Assembly: GCA_905221605.1 (NCBI GenBank)
Contig: CAJNDS010000679.1
Coordinates: 1 to 64,000, forward strand
Direction: 5' to 3'
Length of the DNA: 64,000 nt
From: Symbiodinium natans
Taxonomy: Eukaryota; Sar; Dinophyceae; Suessiales; Symbiodiniaceae
A model generated the notes under the pieces. The model made no database searches. It saw nothing but the letters and a program-made list of their open reading frames with translations, and was not told the origin of the DNA. The position numbers were made by a program, and so were the translations under genes. Shown piece by piece: positions 32,760-45,377 of the stretch (positions within the stretch are counted from its first letter, which is position 1; every line of letters starts with the position of its first letter).

Positions 32760-33560
32760 CTATCGCCTGTTCCTCGGTTCTGGCCATGGCCCCCAATGGC
32801 TCCATGGCCTCTAGACCCGATCAGATGACTTTATCAGAATCAGATGACTTTAAAGGGCCCCAGTGCATGTCCGCCCGCTCCGCTTGCTCCGCCCGCTCCG
32901 CTTACTCCGCCCTTCCCGCCCGCTCCGCCCGCCCTCCCCCATCCCTTCGACCTGCATGGCCCCCATGGACCATGGCTCCTGGCCCCATGGCCCCCAATGG
33001 CTCCATGGCCCCATCTTCTCGACCCCCATGGCCCCCATGGACCGGCCCCATGCTCTAGACAGGATCATGACTTTAAAGGACCCCAGAGCATGCCCGCCCG
33101 CTTCGCTTGCTGGCCCCTAGTGGCTCATGGCCCTCTGCCTCTAGACCCCATCAGATGACGAAAAAAAAGGGCCCCAGTGCGCGCCCGCTCTGCTTGCTCC
33201 GTCCTCCCGCTCCGCTTACTCCGCCCTCCCTATGGCCCCATCCCTTCGACCGCCATGGCCGCCATGACCCACGGCTCTCGGCCGCATGGCCCCCACTTCT
33301 CGACCCCCATGGCCCCCCCATGGACCCGCCCCATACCTCTAGACCCGATCATGACTTCAAAGGACCCCAGCGCAAGCCGTCCGCTTCGTTTGCTCGCCCG
33401 CTCCGCTTGCTCCGCACGCGCCCTTCCCCCAATGGCTCCATGGCCCCATCTTCTCGACCGCCATGGCCCCATGGACCCGCCCCACCTGCCTCTAGTGGCT
33501 CATGGCCCCATGGCCCCATGGTCTCCTGGCCCCTATGCCTCTAGACCCGATCAGATGACT
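32760..33560. repeat. Tandem repeat with ctctagacccgatcagatga and ccatggcccc modules
   Basis: The word ctagacccgatcagatgact recurs near 32813, 33143 (variant), 33347 (variant) and 33541, separated by ccgctccgcttgctccgcc and runs of atggccccc. Long Pro/Ala/Met frames here derive from the repeat. Confidence 0.75.
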
Positions 33561-33589
33561 TCAAAGGGCTCCAGTACTCTCCTCCCGCC

Positions 33590-33955
33590 CTCCCCATGGC
33601 CCATCCCTTTCCGCCCTCCTCGCTGCCCCCAGTTCTAGTCCATGGCCCGAACTACCCCTTGCTTGCTGCCCTTGCTGCGCCCCCTCCCCCCGCCCTTCCC
33701 GCTCCCCCCGCCTCCCCGCTGACCCCCAGTTCTGGGTTTCCCGAATGGAGTGTTTTGATGGCTCCAGTGCATGGTCGAAGCCTCCTCCTCGCTGCCCTTG
33801 CTGCCCCCCGTCCCCCCCACCCTTCCTGCCCTTCCCGCTCCGCCCTCCCCGCTGCCCCCCTAGTTCTGGAGTGTTTTAAGGCTCCAGCGCATGCCCTAGT
33901 AGTGGAGTGTCTTAGGGCTCCTGTGCATGCCCAGCCCTCCCCCTCGCTGCTCTTG

Positions 33956-33990
<35 letters not shown>

Positions 33991-35340
33991 TGCTGCCCCC
34001 TCCCCGCTGCCCTCTGTAGTAATGGAGTGTTTTAAGGACTCCAGTGCATGCCTGAGCCGCCCTTGCTGCCCCTGCCCTTCCCGCTCCCCCCCTCCCTCCC
34101 CACTGCCTCCTAGTTCTGGAGTGCTCTCCTCCTCGCTGCCCTTGCTGCCCCCGCCCTTCCCGCTCCCCCCGCCCTCCCCGCTGCCCCCTGTTCTGGAGTG
34201 CTCCAATCCATGCCCGCTGCCCTGTAGTGATGGAGTGTTTTAAGGGCTCCAGTGCATGCCCAAGCCTCCTCCTCGCTGCCCTTGCTGCCCTCGCCCTGCT
34301 GCCCTCTAGTAATGGAGTGTTTTAAGGGCTCCTCGCTGCCCTTGCTGCCCCCACCCTTCCCGCTCCCCTCGCCCTCCCCGCTGCCCCCTAGTTCTGGAGT
34401 GTTTTCAGGGCTCCAGTCCATGCCCGGTGTGCCCCCTAGTTCTGGAGTGTTTTCAGGGCTCCAGTCCATGCCCGCTGCCCTCTAGTAATGGAGTGTTTTA
34501 AGGGCTCCAGTGCATGCCCCAGCCTCCTCCTCGCTGCCCTTGCTGCCCTTCCCGCTCCCCCCGCCCTCCCCGCTGCCCCCTAGTTCTGGAGTGTTTTCAG
34601 GGCTCCAGTCCATGCCCGCTGCCCTCTAGTAATGGAGTGTTTTAAGGGCTCCAGCGCATCCTCCTCGCTGCCCTTGCTGCCCCCGCCCTTCCCGCTCCCC
34701 CGCCCTCCCCACTACCCCCCAGTTCTGGAGTGTTTTCAGGGCTCCAGTCCATGCCCGCTGCCCTCTAGTAATGGAGTGTTTTAAGGGCGCCAGTGCATGC
34801 CCGAGCCTCCTCCTCGCTGCCCTTGCTGCCCCCGCCCTTCCCGCTCCCCCCGCCCTCCCCGCTGCCCCCTCTGGAGTGTTTTCAGGGCTCCAGTCCATGC
34901 CCGCTGCCCTCTAGTAATGGAGTGTTTTAAGGGCTCCAGCGCATCCTCCTCGCTGCCCTTGCTGCCCCCGCCCTTCCCGCTCCCCCCGCCCTCCCCGCTG
35001 CCCCCTAGTCTGGAGTGTTTTCAGGGCTCCAGTCCATGCCCGCTGCCCTCTAGTAATGGAGTGTTTTAAGGGCTCCAGCGCTCCTCCTCGCTGCCCTTGC
35101 TGCCCCCGCCCTTCCCGCTCCCCCCGCCCTCCCCCTCCCGCTGCCCCCTAGTTCTGGAGTGTTTTCAGGGCTCCAGTCCATGCCCGCTGCCCCCTAGTTC
35201 TGGAGTGTTTTCAGGGCTCCAGTCCATGCCCGCTGCCCTCTAGTAATGGAGTGTTTTAAGGGCTCCAGTGCATGCCCGAGCCTCCTCCTCGCTGCCCTTG
35301 CTGCCCCCGCCCTCCCCACCCTTCCTGCCCTTCCCGCTTG
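33590..35340. repeat. C-rich minisatellite with taatggagtgttttaagggctccag core
   Basis: At least ten units, many near 150 bases, alternate taatggagtgttttaaggg and gttctggagtgttttcaggg cores, separated by ctcgctgcccttgctgccc and cttcccgctccccccgccc. A pure C run lies at 33959-33990. Each core carries tag or taa, so frames through it are short or read the C-rich spacers only. Confidence 0.9.
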
Positions 35341-35877
35341 GAGCTTGGGGCTTGGGGCTCGGGGCTTGGGGCTTGGGGCTTCGAAGCCTGAAGGTCTGCA
35401 GCCCTCTAACCTTAACCCTTCCAGCCTCCTTGCACCCACTGAACCCACAGGGCAAAAACCCCAAACAAATCCCAAAAAACTAAAAAAAAAAAAAAAAAAC
35501 CGACAGGCTCACCCAGCATAGCAAGCCCCAACTTCAATCTGGGGTCGGCGGCACTGGCGGTAGCCATTAAATCGGGCAGCGCCATGGCCCTGGTCTGGCG
35601 CGAACCTTTAGGCCGGGTCGTCCCGGCAATAGCCTTGCTGGCCTTTGGCCTTCTGCGAAGCAGAATTAGGCCGGACGCCAGTGCCGCCGACCCCCGCGTG
35701 CCGCCGGTGAACGGTTTTTTTTGGGCGGGACCCCGGGGGCGCATCAGGAGCATGATGCCCCCCAAAGGGCGGGCATAAGACCCTATAAACCCTAAACCCT
35801 AAACCCTTGACGGATCTGCTTGCCCCGCTGCGCTGCCCGCCCATGGGCGCAGCCCCTTAAAATAAATAAATAAATAA

Positions 35878-35913
<36 letters not shown>

Positions 35914-36690
35914 CTGTGTGTGTGTGTGTACGTAGGACGTTTATGTACCATTTCCCCTTTCAAAGCTTCAAGAGGTTGAAGGATTTTAAGGGCCTTTCAC
36001 ATTTTTCCAAGACCTTTGACGTTAAGGCTTGAAAAAAACTGAGCGGTTCTTAAACCCCTTAAAACCCTTTACATCTAAAATATTTATACATTTGAAAGAA
36101 ATCAAAATATGTCGCGAGAAGGTGCGAGCCCATAAAAATTGTAAGAACCCCTAAAATCCTTAAACTTCGTAATGTTTTGAAAAGGTCTGTGGCTTTCAAA
36201 ATTGCAGCATGTTAACGATTTTAAGGAACTTCATAGGACTTTTCACATTTTGAAAGGCCTGCGCTTTCAACATTTTAAGGACCTAAAGGGTTTTTGAGAT
36301 TTTAACTGGCCTCAGGCCTTCCCCCTGAACAATTTTCATATCTTTCAAACTTTTGAGGCACTTCAGGATTTTAATGATGGCTCTTCAAAAAATGCTAAAG
36401 GTCCCTTAAAGTTCTTATGGAGTCTTGAAAGATAATACATTATTTTGGGGGGAGGGTCCAAGCCAATTGAACATTGTCAGGACTTTAAGGGTTTTTAGGA
36501 TGTTAAATGGCCTCGGACCTTCCCCCAAATAATGCTTTCTTACAACCGTTTAATTCTTAATCTTCGGTTCGTTCAGTGTCGTTTCGGTTCGGCGGATCCT
36601 GCAGGAATCGGTTGCATGTCGGTTCGTGTCAGAAGGCTTGCGGTTCGCGGTTCGCGCCCTCCACCCCCCCCCCTCCCCCTGCACCGGATG
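35341..36690. other. No gene; simple repeats and degenerate spacer
   Basis: Contains ggggcttggggctt repeats (35338-35390), a short CCCTAAA tract (35785-35810), TAAA then TA microsatellite (35857-35913), and a 35945-36530 stretch of loosely repeated ttttaaggacttttcacattttgaaag words. Confidence 0.5.
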
Positions 36691-36694
36691 GAGA

Positions 36695-38446
36695 GACTAA
36701 ACCCTAAACCCAAAACAAACCCTCAACCCTTGAACCCTAAAAACCCTACAAAACCCCTAAGCCCTCAAAAAAACCTACACCCTAAAACCCCCTAAGCCGT
36801 AAACCCGCAAATTCCTCAAACCCTAAACCCCAAAAAGCCCTAAACCCTAAACCCTGAAAATTGCTAAGCCCTAAACCCTAAACCCAAAACGCTGAAAAAA
36901 ACCTAAACCTAAAACCCTAAAAACCCCTAAAACCTTAACCCGAAAAATCCCTAAGGCCTAAACTCCAAAAACCACTGAACCCTGAACCCTAAAAACCCCC
37001 TAAACCCCAAAAACCCGAAACCCGAAACCCTCAAGAAACCCTCAACCCTAAACCCTAAACCCTAACAACACTCTCAACCCTAGACCCTGAAAACCCGAAA
37101 CCATATTTTAAAAAAACACCGAAACCTAAACCCTAAACCCCAAACCGTAAAAACACTGTCGACCCTAAACCCTAAAAACCTCTAAACCTGCGAGCGTTGT
37201 GTTGGCAAATGGGAGGGGGGCTGCCCCAACCCCCTCCCTCGCTTGTTAAGCCGCGCAAGCTTGCTTCAGAATTGTTGTTGTTTTTCAAACCCGTCACGCG
37301 AGCATTGTGTTTGCATATGGGGGAGGCTGCGCCCACCCCCCCCAACCCCCCCCCCTTTTTTTGAACCCAGCATGCGCGTGTTCCCCCCGCTATGTCAGCC
37401 GCGATAGATCCCGATCCCTTTCAGACAGGTCCCTACCCAGGAAACCCTGTAAACCCCTAAGCCATGAAGCCTAAAAACCTCCAAACCCCTATATCCTAAA
37501 CCCTCAAAATACCCTCAAAATACCCTAAGCCCTGGACCCTGAAAACCCCTAAACCCCAAAAAACCCTAAACCCTACAACCCGAAAAACCCTAAGCCCTCA
37601 ACCCCGAAAAATCCTGATCCTTAAACACCGAAAAAACCTAAACCATAAAACCCCCTAAGCCGTAAAACCTAAAAAAACCCAAACCCTAAACCCTAAAACG
37701 CCGTAAACCCTAAACCCTGCAAACCTAAACCCTAAACCCTGAAAAATCCTAAACCTTAAACCCTAAGAACCCCTGAAACCTAAACCCGAAAAATCCCCAA
37801 GGCCTAAACTCCAAAAAACCACTGAACCCTGAACCCTAAAAGCCCCTAAACCCCAGAAACCCGAAACCCTAAACCTTCAAGAAACCCTCAACCCTAAACC
37901 CTAAACCCTAACAAAACCCTCAACCCTAAACCCTGAAAACCCGAAACCATATTTTAAAAAAACACCGAAACCTAAACCCTAAACCCCAAACCGTAAAAAC
38001 ACTGTCGACCCTAAACCCTAAAATCCTCTAAACCTGCGAGCGCTGTGTTGGCAAATGGGAGGGGGGCTGCCCCAACCCCCTCCCCCGCTTGTTAAGCCGC
38101 GCAAGCTTGCTTCAGAATTTTTGTTGTTTGCAAACTCATCACGCGAGCATTGTGTTTGCAAATGCGGGAGGCTGCGCCCACCCCCCCCAGCCCCCGCCCC
38201 CCACTTTTTTTGAACCCAGCATGCGCGTGTTCCCCCCGCTATGTCAGCCGCGATAGATCCCGATCCCTTTCAGACAGGTCCCTACCCAAGAAACCCTGTA
38301 AACCCCTAAGCCATGAAGCCTTTATCCTAAACCCTCAAAATACCCTAAGTCCTGAACCCTGAAAACCCCTAAACCCTAAAACATCCTAAACCCTACAACC
38401 CTAAAAACCCTAAGCCCTCAACCTAAAGACTCCTCATCCTTAAACC
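36695..38446 (-). repeat. Higher-order array: degenerate CCCTAAA plus subtelomeric unit, copies 1 and 2
   Basis: C-rich telomere-like DNA is punctuated by the G-run/C-run unit starting near 37186 and 38033 (about 847 apart). Each unit has gcgagcgttgtgttggcaaa, ggctgccccaacccc, cgcaagcttgcttcag, gcgagcattgtgtttgcaaa, gaacccagcatgcgcgtgtt, and ends gatcccgatccctttcagac. The degenerate telomeric parts of successive copies also match one another word for word, so the whole ~0.85 kb was duplicated. Confidence 0.9.
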
Positions 38447-38956
38447 CCTTTTAATTGACTTCGTGTACTGCGTTCATACACTTAATATTAAATCGCGCAT
38501 ACATTAAATTTCTTTGCATTTAACATTAAATTGTATTCTCTTCGTAGCTATAATAATAATATTCCCGCGTGTGAATAAAGAGAAGAGAACAAAACCCCAA
38601 GGAAATGAGCATAGTATTTTGTATTTTCCAGGCGAATGAAATGAGCACGCAATTTTAATTTCTGGAAGTTCGTTCTCTCGCTCACTTGTTTCAACTCATT
38701 TACAAATATATTATTAAGGGAAGTGAAACGCATTATAATAATACAGAATGAGTTGAACACTGTGATCGCGGAAACTAGCGCATTTTAGGGCCTTATAAAT
38801 TACTACTATAAAATTAGGCCCTTTCATCACATGCCTTTATTACGTTCATGTTCTTCATTCTCTTTTCCCCTTTATTTGTATTATTAGGGAAGGACTGGAA
38901 ATTATCAAATAAAGATTGTAATGCTTTCCTAACAATAGAATTGTATTATACTAAGT
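38447..38956. other. AT-rich block inserted in the telomere-like array
   Basis: About 510 bases with the same AT-rich style as 25551-27700 (attatta words, ttcatgttcttcattctctt, agtgaaacg). It sits in the third higher-order repeat in place of about 150-180 bases that neighbouring copies have between ccttaaacccc and ctaaggcctaaactcc. No gene recognised. Confidence 0.75.
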
Positions 38957-40935
38957 GCCGAAAAACCCCTAAGGCCTAAACTCCAAAAAAGCACTGAACC
39001 CTGAACCCTAAAAACCCCTAAACCCCAAAAACCCCTAAACCCCAAAAACCCGAAACCCTAAACCCTCAAGAAACCCTCAACCCTAAACCCTAAACCCAAA
39101 CAAAACCCTCAACCCTAAACCCTGAAAACCCGAAACCATATATAAAAAAAAACACCAAAACCTAAACCCTAAACCCCAAACCGTAAAAACACCGTCGACC
39201 CTAAACCCTAAAAACCTCTAAACCTGCGAGCGTTGTGTTGGCAAATGGGAGGGGGGCTGCCCCAACCCCCTCCCCCGCTTGTTAAGCCGCGCAAGCTTGC
39301 TTCAGAATTTTTGTTGTTTGCAAACCCATCACGCGAGCATTGTGTTTGCAAATGGGGGAGGCTGCGCCCACCCCCCCCAACCCCCCCCCCGCTTTTTTTG
39401 AACCCAGCATGTGCGTGTTCCCCGGCTATTTCGGCCGCGAGACCCCGATCCCTTTCAGACAGATCCCTACCCAAAAAACCTGTAAACCCCTAAGCCACAA
39501 AGCCTAAAAACCTTCTAACCCTTATATCCCTAAGCCCCGAACCCTGAAAACCCCTAAACCCTAAAAAACCCTAAACCCTACAACCCTAAAAACCATAAGC
39601 CCTCAACCCTAAAAACTCCTGATCCTTAAACCCCGAAAAAACCTAAACCCTAAAACCCCCTAAGCCGTAAAACCCTAAACCCAAAAAAACTCAAACCCTA
39701 ATCTCTGAAAAACCCTAAACCCTGAAGCCTGAAAAACCTTAAACCTTAAACCCTAAAAACCCCTAAAACCTAAACCCGCAAAATCCCTAAGGCCTAAACT
39801 CCAAAAAAGCACTGACCCTGAACCCTAAAAGCCCCTAAACCCTAAAAACCCTAAACCCTAAACCCTAAACGCTCAAGAAACCCTAAAGCCTAAACCCTAA
39901 ACCCTAACAAAACCCTCAACCCTAAACCCTGAAAACCTGAAACCATATAAGAAAAAAAACACCAAAACCTAAACCCCAAACCCCAAACCGTAACAACACC
40001 GTCGACCCTAAACCCTAAAAACCTCTAAACCTGCGAGCGTTGTGTTGGCAAATGGGAAACTCTGAAAAACCCTAAACCCTAAACCCTGAAAAACCCTAAA
40101 CCTTAAACCCTAAAAACCCCTAAAACCTAAACCCGCAAAATCCCTAAGGCCTAAACTCCAAAAAAGCACTGAACCCTGAACCCTAAAAGCCCCTAAACCC
40201 TAAAAACCCTAAACCCTAAACGCTCAAGAAACCCTAGAGCCTAAACCCTAAACCCTAACAAAACCCTAAACCATGAAGACCATAAACCCTAAAATGAAAA
40301 ACACCTAAACCTAAACCCTAAACCCCAAACCCTAAAAACACCGTCAACCCTAAATCCTAAAAACCCTAAGCCCTGAACCCTAAAAAGCCCTGAGCCCTAA
40401 ACCCTAAAATCACCTACCCCCTGAACCCCAAAAACCCTAAACCCTAAAAAAACCTGAGCCAACAATCCATGAAAACCCTTGAGCCTCAAAAAAGCCTAGA
40501 CCCTAAAGCCCCCAAAGTCCAAACCCAAACAACCCTAAACCCGAAAAACGCCCAAGCCCTAAACCCTGAAAACCCCTTACCCCTAAACCTGAAACAACCC
40601 TAAACCCTGAAAACCCCTAAACCCTAAAAAACACCCTGATTCCTAAACCCTGAAAAACCCTAAACCCTGAAAAAACCCTACACCTTACACCTTGAAAACC
40701 CCTAAGGCCTAAGCCCTAAAAACCCCGGAGCCCTAAACCCAAAAAAACTAAACCCTAAAAACATCCTAAAAACCCTTAAACCCCAAAAAGCCCCTAAACC
40801 CTAAACCCTCAAAAGACCCTAAACCCTAAAAAAGCCCTAAAAACTCTAAAAACAACCTAAACCCGAAAAAACCATAACCCTAAAGACCCCAAAACCCTAA
40901 ACCCTATTAGGACCCCTTAACCCTAATCCAATTCC
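38957..40935 (-). repeat. Higher-order array, copies 3 and 4, then a long degenerate CCCTAAA tract
   Basis: Unit copy 3 starts near 39223 and is full length; copy 4 starts near 40031 but is cut off after gttggcaaatggga and resumes within telomere-like DNA. From 40060 to 40930 the sequence is only degenerate ccctaaa variants. Confidence 0.9.
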
Positions 40936-41140
40936 AGAGGAGAGATCTCTGCCATACAGTCGGTCACGTGTATTGAAGCTGAACACGCATGCAGGTTATC
41001 AAGAACATAGACGAAAGGGCATAGGGGTCTATAGGTTTCCGAATACTGTCTATTCTGATTCATATTTAGTGATTCTGAGACTGCACAATACAAAGTTCTC
41101 TCAGCTCTCCAATCCCTCTGAATATTCTCGTTCCGAGCTC

Positions 41141-41211
41141 CCGGCTAACAGAGAGTCTCGATGCACAAAAAGATCACCAGCAAATCGGTCTGAGTTGATG
41201 AAGCCCCAGGC
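41141..41211 (-). CDS. Cold-shock-domain-like exon A
   Basis: After an acceptor-like gtgag the minus strand encodes AWGFINSDRFAGDLFVHRDS. This fits the RNA-binding face of a cold-shock domain (aromatic-GFI, then D-x-FVH). Cold-shock-domain proteins are abundant in dinoflagellates. The rest of the domain was not found; about 200 bases further down begins the degenerate telomeric array, so the copy may be broken. A paralogous exon lies at 42351-42420. Confidence 0.45.
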
Positions 41212-42350
41212 CTCACTGAAGAGCTCCAAGAGCACCAATGTACACGGGGAACATCCAACACGCAGGGACAATTGACGAGGTCTCGCAGCGCCTGAACCCA
41301 ACCAGACCCTACCACTCGCCCTCCAAACTGTTTGGACGCGGGAGCTTGGAGTTTGGAGTTTATCTGCCATCCCTCCAAAGCCCACGAGAGCTTTACTACG
41401 AAGCTGCAGTACATAGCAGTGCCTTCATCAAGAGGGCACTACAGAGTATCACCACGCCAGTAGCATAAGAGAGAAGGGCTGCAGGCACGGGAGCTTTGCC
41501 ATGCTTTGCATCGAGTTTGGCGCGACTTGATGGTTGCAAGGCAAAATGAAGCCGATAGGGAATCATAGCGGTTCAAGAGCTGCAGGCTGCCTAGGCATCC
41601 CAATATGGCCTACGCCGCGTGGTGTTCACCAATGTTCACCAGCACGGGCCACCATTCCACTTCTGAAGTCAGATCGCAAAGTCTTGGGCCCCTGCACCCT
41701 GAAAGGACCGTATGTAGCCCCGCAGCCTTCAAGCAGCCAGCTTTTTGGAACTAAATAGCTTGGACAGACATCGTGAATACAACTTCTGTATGAAGTGCAA
41801 TCAAGCACCTGTGACCAATCCAGTCACCAGGTCTCAGCAAAGCTCGTGTCGTGATTTGCTTAGCCACCTCAAGACTCACAGAAGTACTTTGCATAAACAT
41901 TCGAATCAAAGGGATCCCTGAATGCTGCAGAGTAGTTTGAACCACTCATGCAGGTCACATCACAACTCAGGCACGAGCAGCCCTGCCGCGATCATCCAGC
42001 GCGACGTCGAACTCAACAACTTGCCCCTTGGTTGAACACTGCCCTGTGCGAAAGGTATGCAACAAAGAATATCAAGCCGAAATGGCCGAATCTAGCCCGT
42101 TGCAAACAGAAAAAAAAGAAAAAGAAAGCAAGATGATGCGAGATGCCGTCCGCAGAATGGGCTGACCATCTGCGCCAGTCTCGGAGCCAGGCCTTTTGAA
42201 TTCCACTAGTTCGGGAAGCAGACAGGGACGACACACCACGCTTCAACATGGTACTAGAGCGCATGGTCCCATTCACCCGTTCACCAGGCACCACTCAGCT
42301 CCAAAGCAACTCCAAGATCTCCCCCTCCCCCAAGTATCTAGGTGCAAGGC

Positions 42351-42420
42351 TCCAGCAAGAGATTGTCCCGGTGAACAAAAAGGTCCCCGTCGAAGGCTGC
42401 AGCATTGAGGAAGCCCCAGC
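42351..42420 (-). CDS. Cold-shock-domain-like exon B
   Basis: After an acceptor-like cctag the minus strand encodes GWGFLNAAAFDGDLFVHRDN, ending at a GC donor-like site (ctgga|gccttg). Same length class, phase region and motif as exon A, so the two are duplicates. Neighbouring exons were not identified. Confidence 0.45.
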
Positions 42421-42860
42421 CTAGGAAGCGCCGCATACTGCCGCATACTGCCGCTCTCATCGCGGAGCTGTTTTTGAAGATTTTGTGTTTCTGATTTTTG
42501 ACTTTCTTGGATTTAGGCCCCAACGCTCGGCAAAGCGTCTGACATAACCACGGTGCCGCTGGCCGAGAACATCATAAGGCCTTGAGCAAACTCACCACAC
42601 TCAATGTACAAATACCCGTACTATTCCATGCTCTGACCTTTCGTGCCTGTGACCTGCAGCACAGTATGATACTGTATGATTGCATATTTCAGCATGTTCA
42701 TTCAGGGCAGACAAGCGATTAGAGGCTCAGCAGTCTGGGGACGTCCCCAAGCTTCGGCGCATGCACTGACGGAGGTGCAGCTGCTCGCTGCGACTCCCCG
42801 CTTTCGACTCTCGCTCAAGCTGCAGTCTTTAGTTCGCAGAACGTTCGCGGGGAAGCGCTC

Positions 42861-43252
42861 TCAGAAGAGCAGGCTCCGAGCGACTGGCTTTCTGCCCAGG
42901 ACGGGCTTTACTGCCACCGCCACAGCTTTGCCGTTTTCATCGGCCTGAACATCAAACCTGAGCTTCAGCCATTCGTGAACACGTGCACAAGTTGTGCCAA
43001 GTTGTTGAGCTTTCGCTTCAGTGCGAGCCCACGCTGCAAACGAAACCCATACAAACACATCTTGGGACCAAGGGTGCTGCTCCACCCCTTCATTCTCATG
43101 TAGAGGATGAGCCTGAACATGGAACAACGTGGCAAAGGCACAGATTTGTTAAAACTCGATGTCCCTTCATGCACGCCTCAAATTCCCATGAGGATCCGGC
43201 CTGAAACTCAGGCATTACGCGATCTATCCTGAACATCAGCTCGCCCTCGAAC
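42861..43252 (-). CDS. Cold-shock-domain-like gene end, two exons
   Basis: Exon 43252-43210 encodes HMFEGELMFRIDRVMPEFQ between an acceptor-like gcgcag and a gccgg donor; GELMFRIDRVM lines up with GDLFVHRDNLL of exons A and B. The terminal exon 42957-42861 encodes FDVQADENGKAVAVAVKPVL then RKPVARSLLF and stop; the F-D-V-x-x-D-E-x-GK-x-x-A pattern is the last strand of a cold-shock domain. Upstream exons probably lie above 43.3 kb but were not recognised. The FVH motif itself is changed to MFR in this copy. Confidence 0.4.
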
Positions 43253-45377
43253 ATGTGACCTGCGCTGCAAGTTGGGTAAACGTTCCTTACGGGAAAGGCT
43301 GCAAGCAGCTGCACTGTCGTGAAGGCGCACTTTTAACCATACCATAGCCACTGACAGGCAAGTACTTCGTCACAGATCCGGTCAGCCTCCCGGAGAACAT
43401 ACAGCTCGACCTCTCTTGAATGCTGCATGAGGGTTTGCGTCACTATGCGCCTTTCTTGCTTCAGGTCAAGCGCGGACTTGACAGGTAGCCTCACGCTACA
43501 ACGAGTTCTCCGAACGATCCAAGTCTTGGCAATTCTTTCCACGTGCAACATGTCAGCAAGACGTGATCCCGTAGAAGCCCTCCTCTGGAGGCCTCACGCA
43601 CACCCATGCGCGACTTGGGATCACAATGGCTCACACGGACATATTGAATCATATTGATGGAGAGGGAAGACTTTCGAAGACTCTGCCACACACGTGCACA
43701 CACGCAGAGGTCACAAGGGCTCTCGCTCGCCATCATCGGGTCCTTCCAAAATTTCTGGTCCGAATCACACTGCATTCCTTGTTGAGTGTGGCCAGCCTCT
43801 GCAGATCATGCCTAAGTGCTGACAGCCCCAGTCGTGGCGGCTGAAAGAAGCAATACGAAACAATACGAAAAGAAGCGAAGAAAGAGCCACGCCTGAATGA
43901 GCAAAAGGCAGAAGGCCAAATTCAGCCAAGCTGCTCTCGACAGCCCCCACAGCACCGGGCCTGCAAGCAGAAAAAGGTGCGCGGCAGCCTGGTGCCTTGT
44001 GATAAGGCTAGTAAGGCGTTGGCGGTACTGGGCCTGATACAACCCGATCTGCCTCGACACAGTGTGTATGTGGCTACATGCGGCTGCCAGAAAAGGCAGA
44101 ATTGTCATTGCAACCGCTCAAAAGACTTGAGTCTTGAGTCTTGGAAAGGCCTGTATAACGACAGTATCCGTGTTGATGGCTGGCACGACATGAAGCGTTT
44201 CCGCGGTACCTGGCTTTGTCAAGCCATGTCGAGCGCAGAAAACCCTAAACGAGAAGCAGGCCGTCGCTACACACTGCATTTTGATTTGCGATTGCCTTGG
44301 TATGTCGTTCGAGTCTTCCGACAATATACTCAAGCAATCGCAAGCGCAACCCTTTGCGAACACAAGACTGCACCCGCTACACCTGAGTCTGACTCTTCGT
44401 CTGCTTCTTTGGACGGCTGGACAGTGCCAGTCAGTGTTGCCAGCGGTGCATCAGCCGCCTGTACAGGGAGTGTGGCTTCGACAGATGTCAGTACCCGAAC
44501 TACCTGAGGGCGTCACCATATGGCGGGCAGCAGCGGCAGAGGCAGCGAGCGGTCAACGGAGAAGTCGCAAAGCCTCTGCTTCCGAGCAGTGCCAAAACTG
44601 CCAAAATCGTCACTGTTTGCTTCCGAAACCCATGCATCGCTCATAACTCTAACGATCTCTGGCAACTCGGGCGTCCGACCGCTCCCCTCGGGCGTGTCAG
44701 CCTCGACAACGCCTGGCATCAAGCTTGCAGAAACATCGAAACATCCGGAATCATGAAACAATGAAAACCCGCATCGATGGTCACGCGCCTTCTGGCCATC
44801 AATGCCAACCGTTGTCCTACCCAATCCTCATGGACAGGACCTATGGGTGATAGCTAGGTTCTGTACCCTGCTGAAGCTCGCTATGGCCCATTGTGGTTGA
44901 GGAGAGCTGTGCTCGGAGTAGGTCGAATCACTAGACGTCCCATGCCGCAAAACAAGAGTTGTCGGGAGCGCGTTCTTTGCTGGTGCCACTGCGTGAGACG
45001 GTTTCAATTGGGTATACAAGCTGATAGGTGCCAATGTGCTCCCTTCATCTACGAATCCTACCGCGAGAACAAGAGCCAGCGAGCCGAAGGAAGCTAATTT
45101 GTGTGCAAACAGAGGGAAGCGGCGGGTGCAGGCAGACAGGAAGGTGGGGAGTGCGTATCAGCATCTGGAAGGCCAAATTGGAGAAACGGCTGCTGTCCTT
45201 GTGTTGTACTTTCCCATGCCTTTCCGGCACTCCACGTGATTTGGTATCGGCCCTGCTCTTTTGTATTCATCTGATAAGGTCTTAAAGTATAAAATGTCAG
45301 AATGTAAATACTTCAGAATGCCGCTAGCCGAACGAAACTTCCGCCTGGTATGAACAAAGAGCGTAGGGAGCACCGAT
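43253..45377. other. No gene assigned
   Basis: Unique sequence. A 176-codon plus-strand frame at 43977-44507 (WYVVRVFRQYTQAIAS in its middle) and a minus-strand segment near 43360-43480 (SREVELYVLREADRICDEVL) look more protein-like than their surroundings, but no family is recognised. Confidence 0.3.

Noticed and set aside
33596-34243. Pro/Ser/Leu-rich 215-residue frame
   Set aside because: Lies in C-rich minisatellite whose other units are broken by stops.
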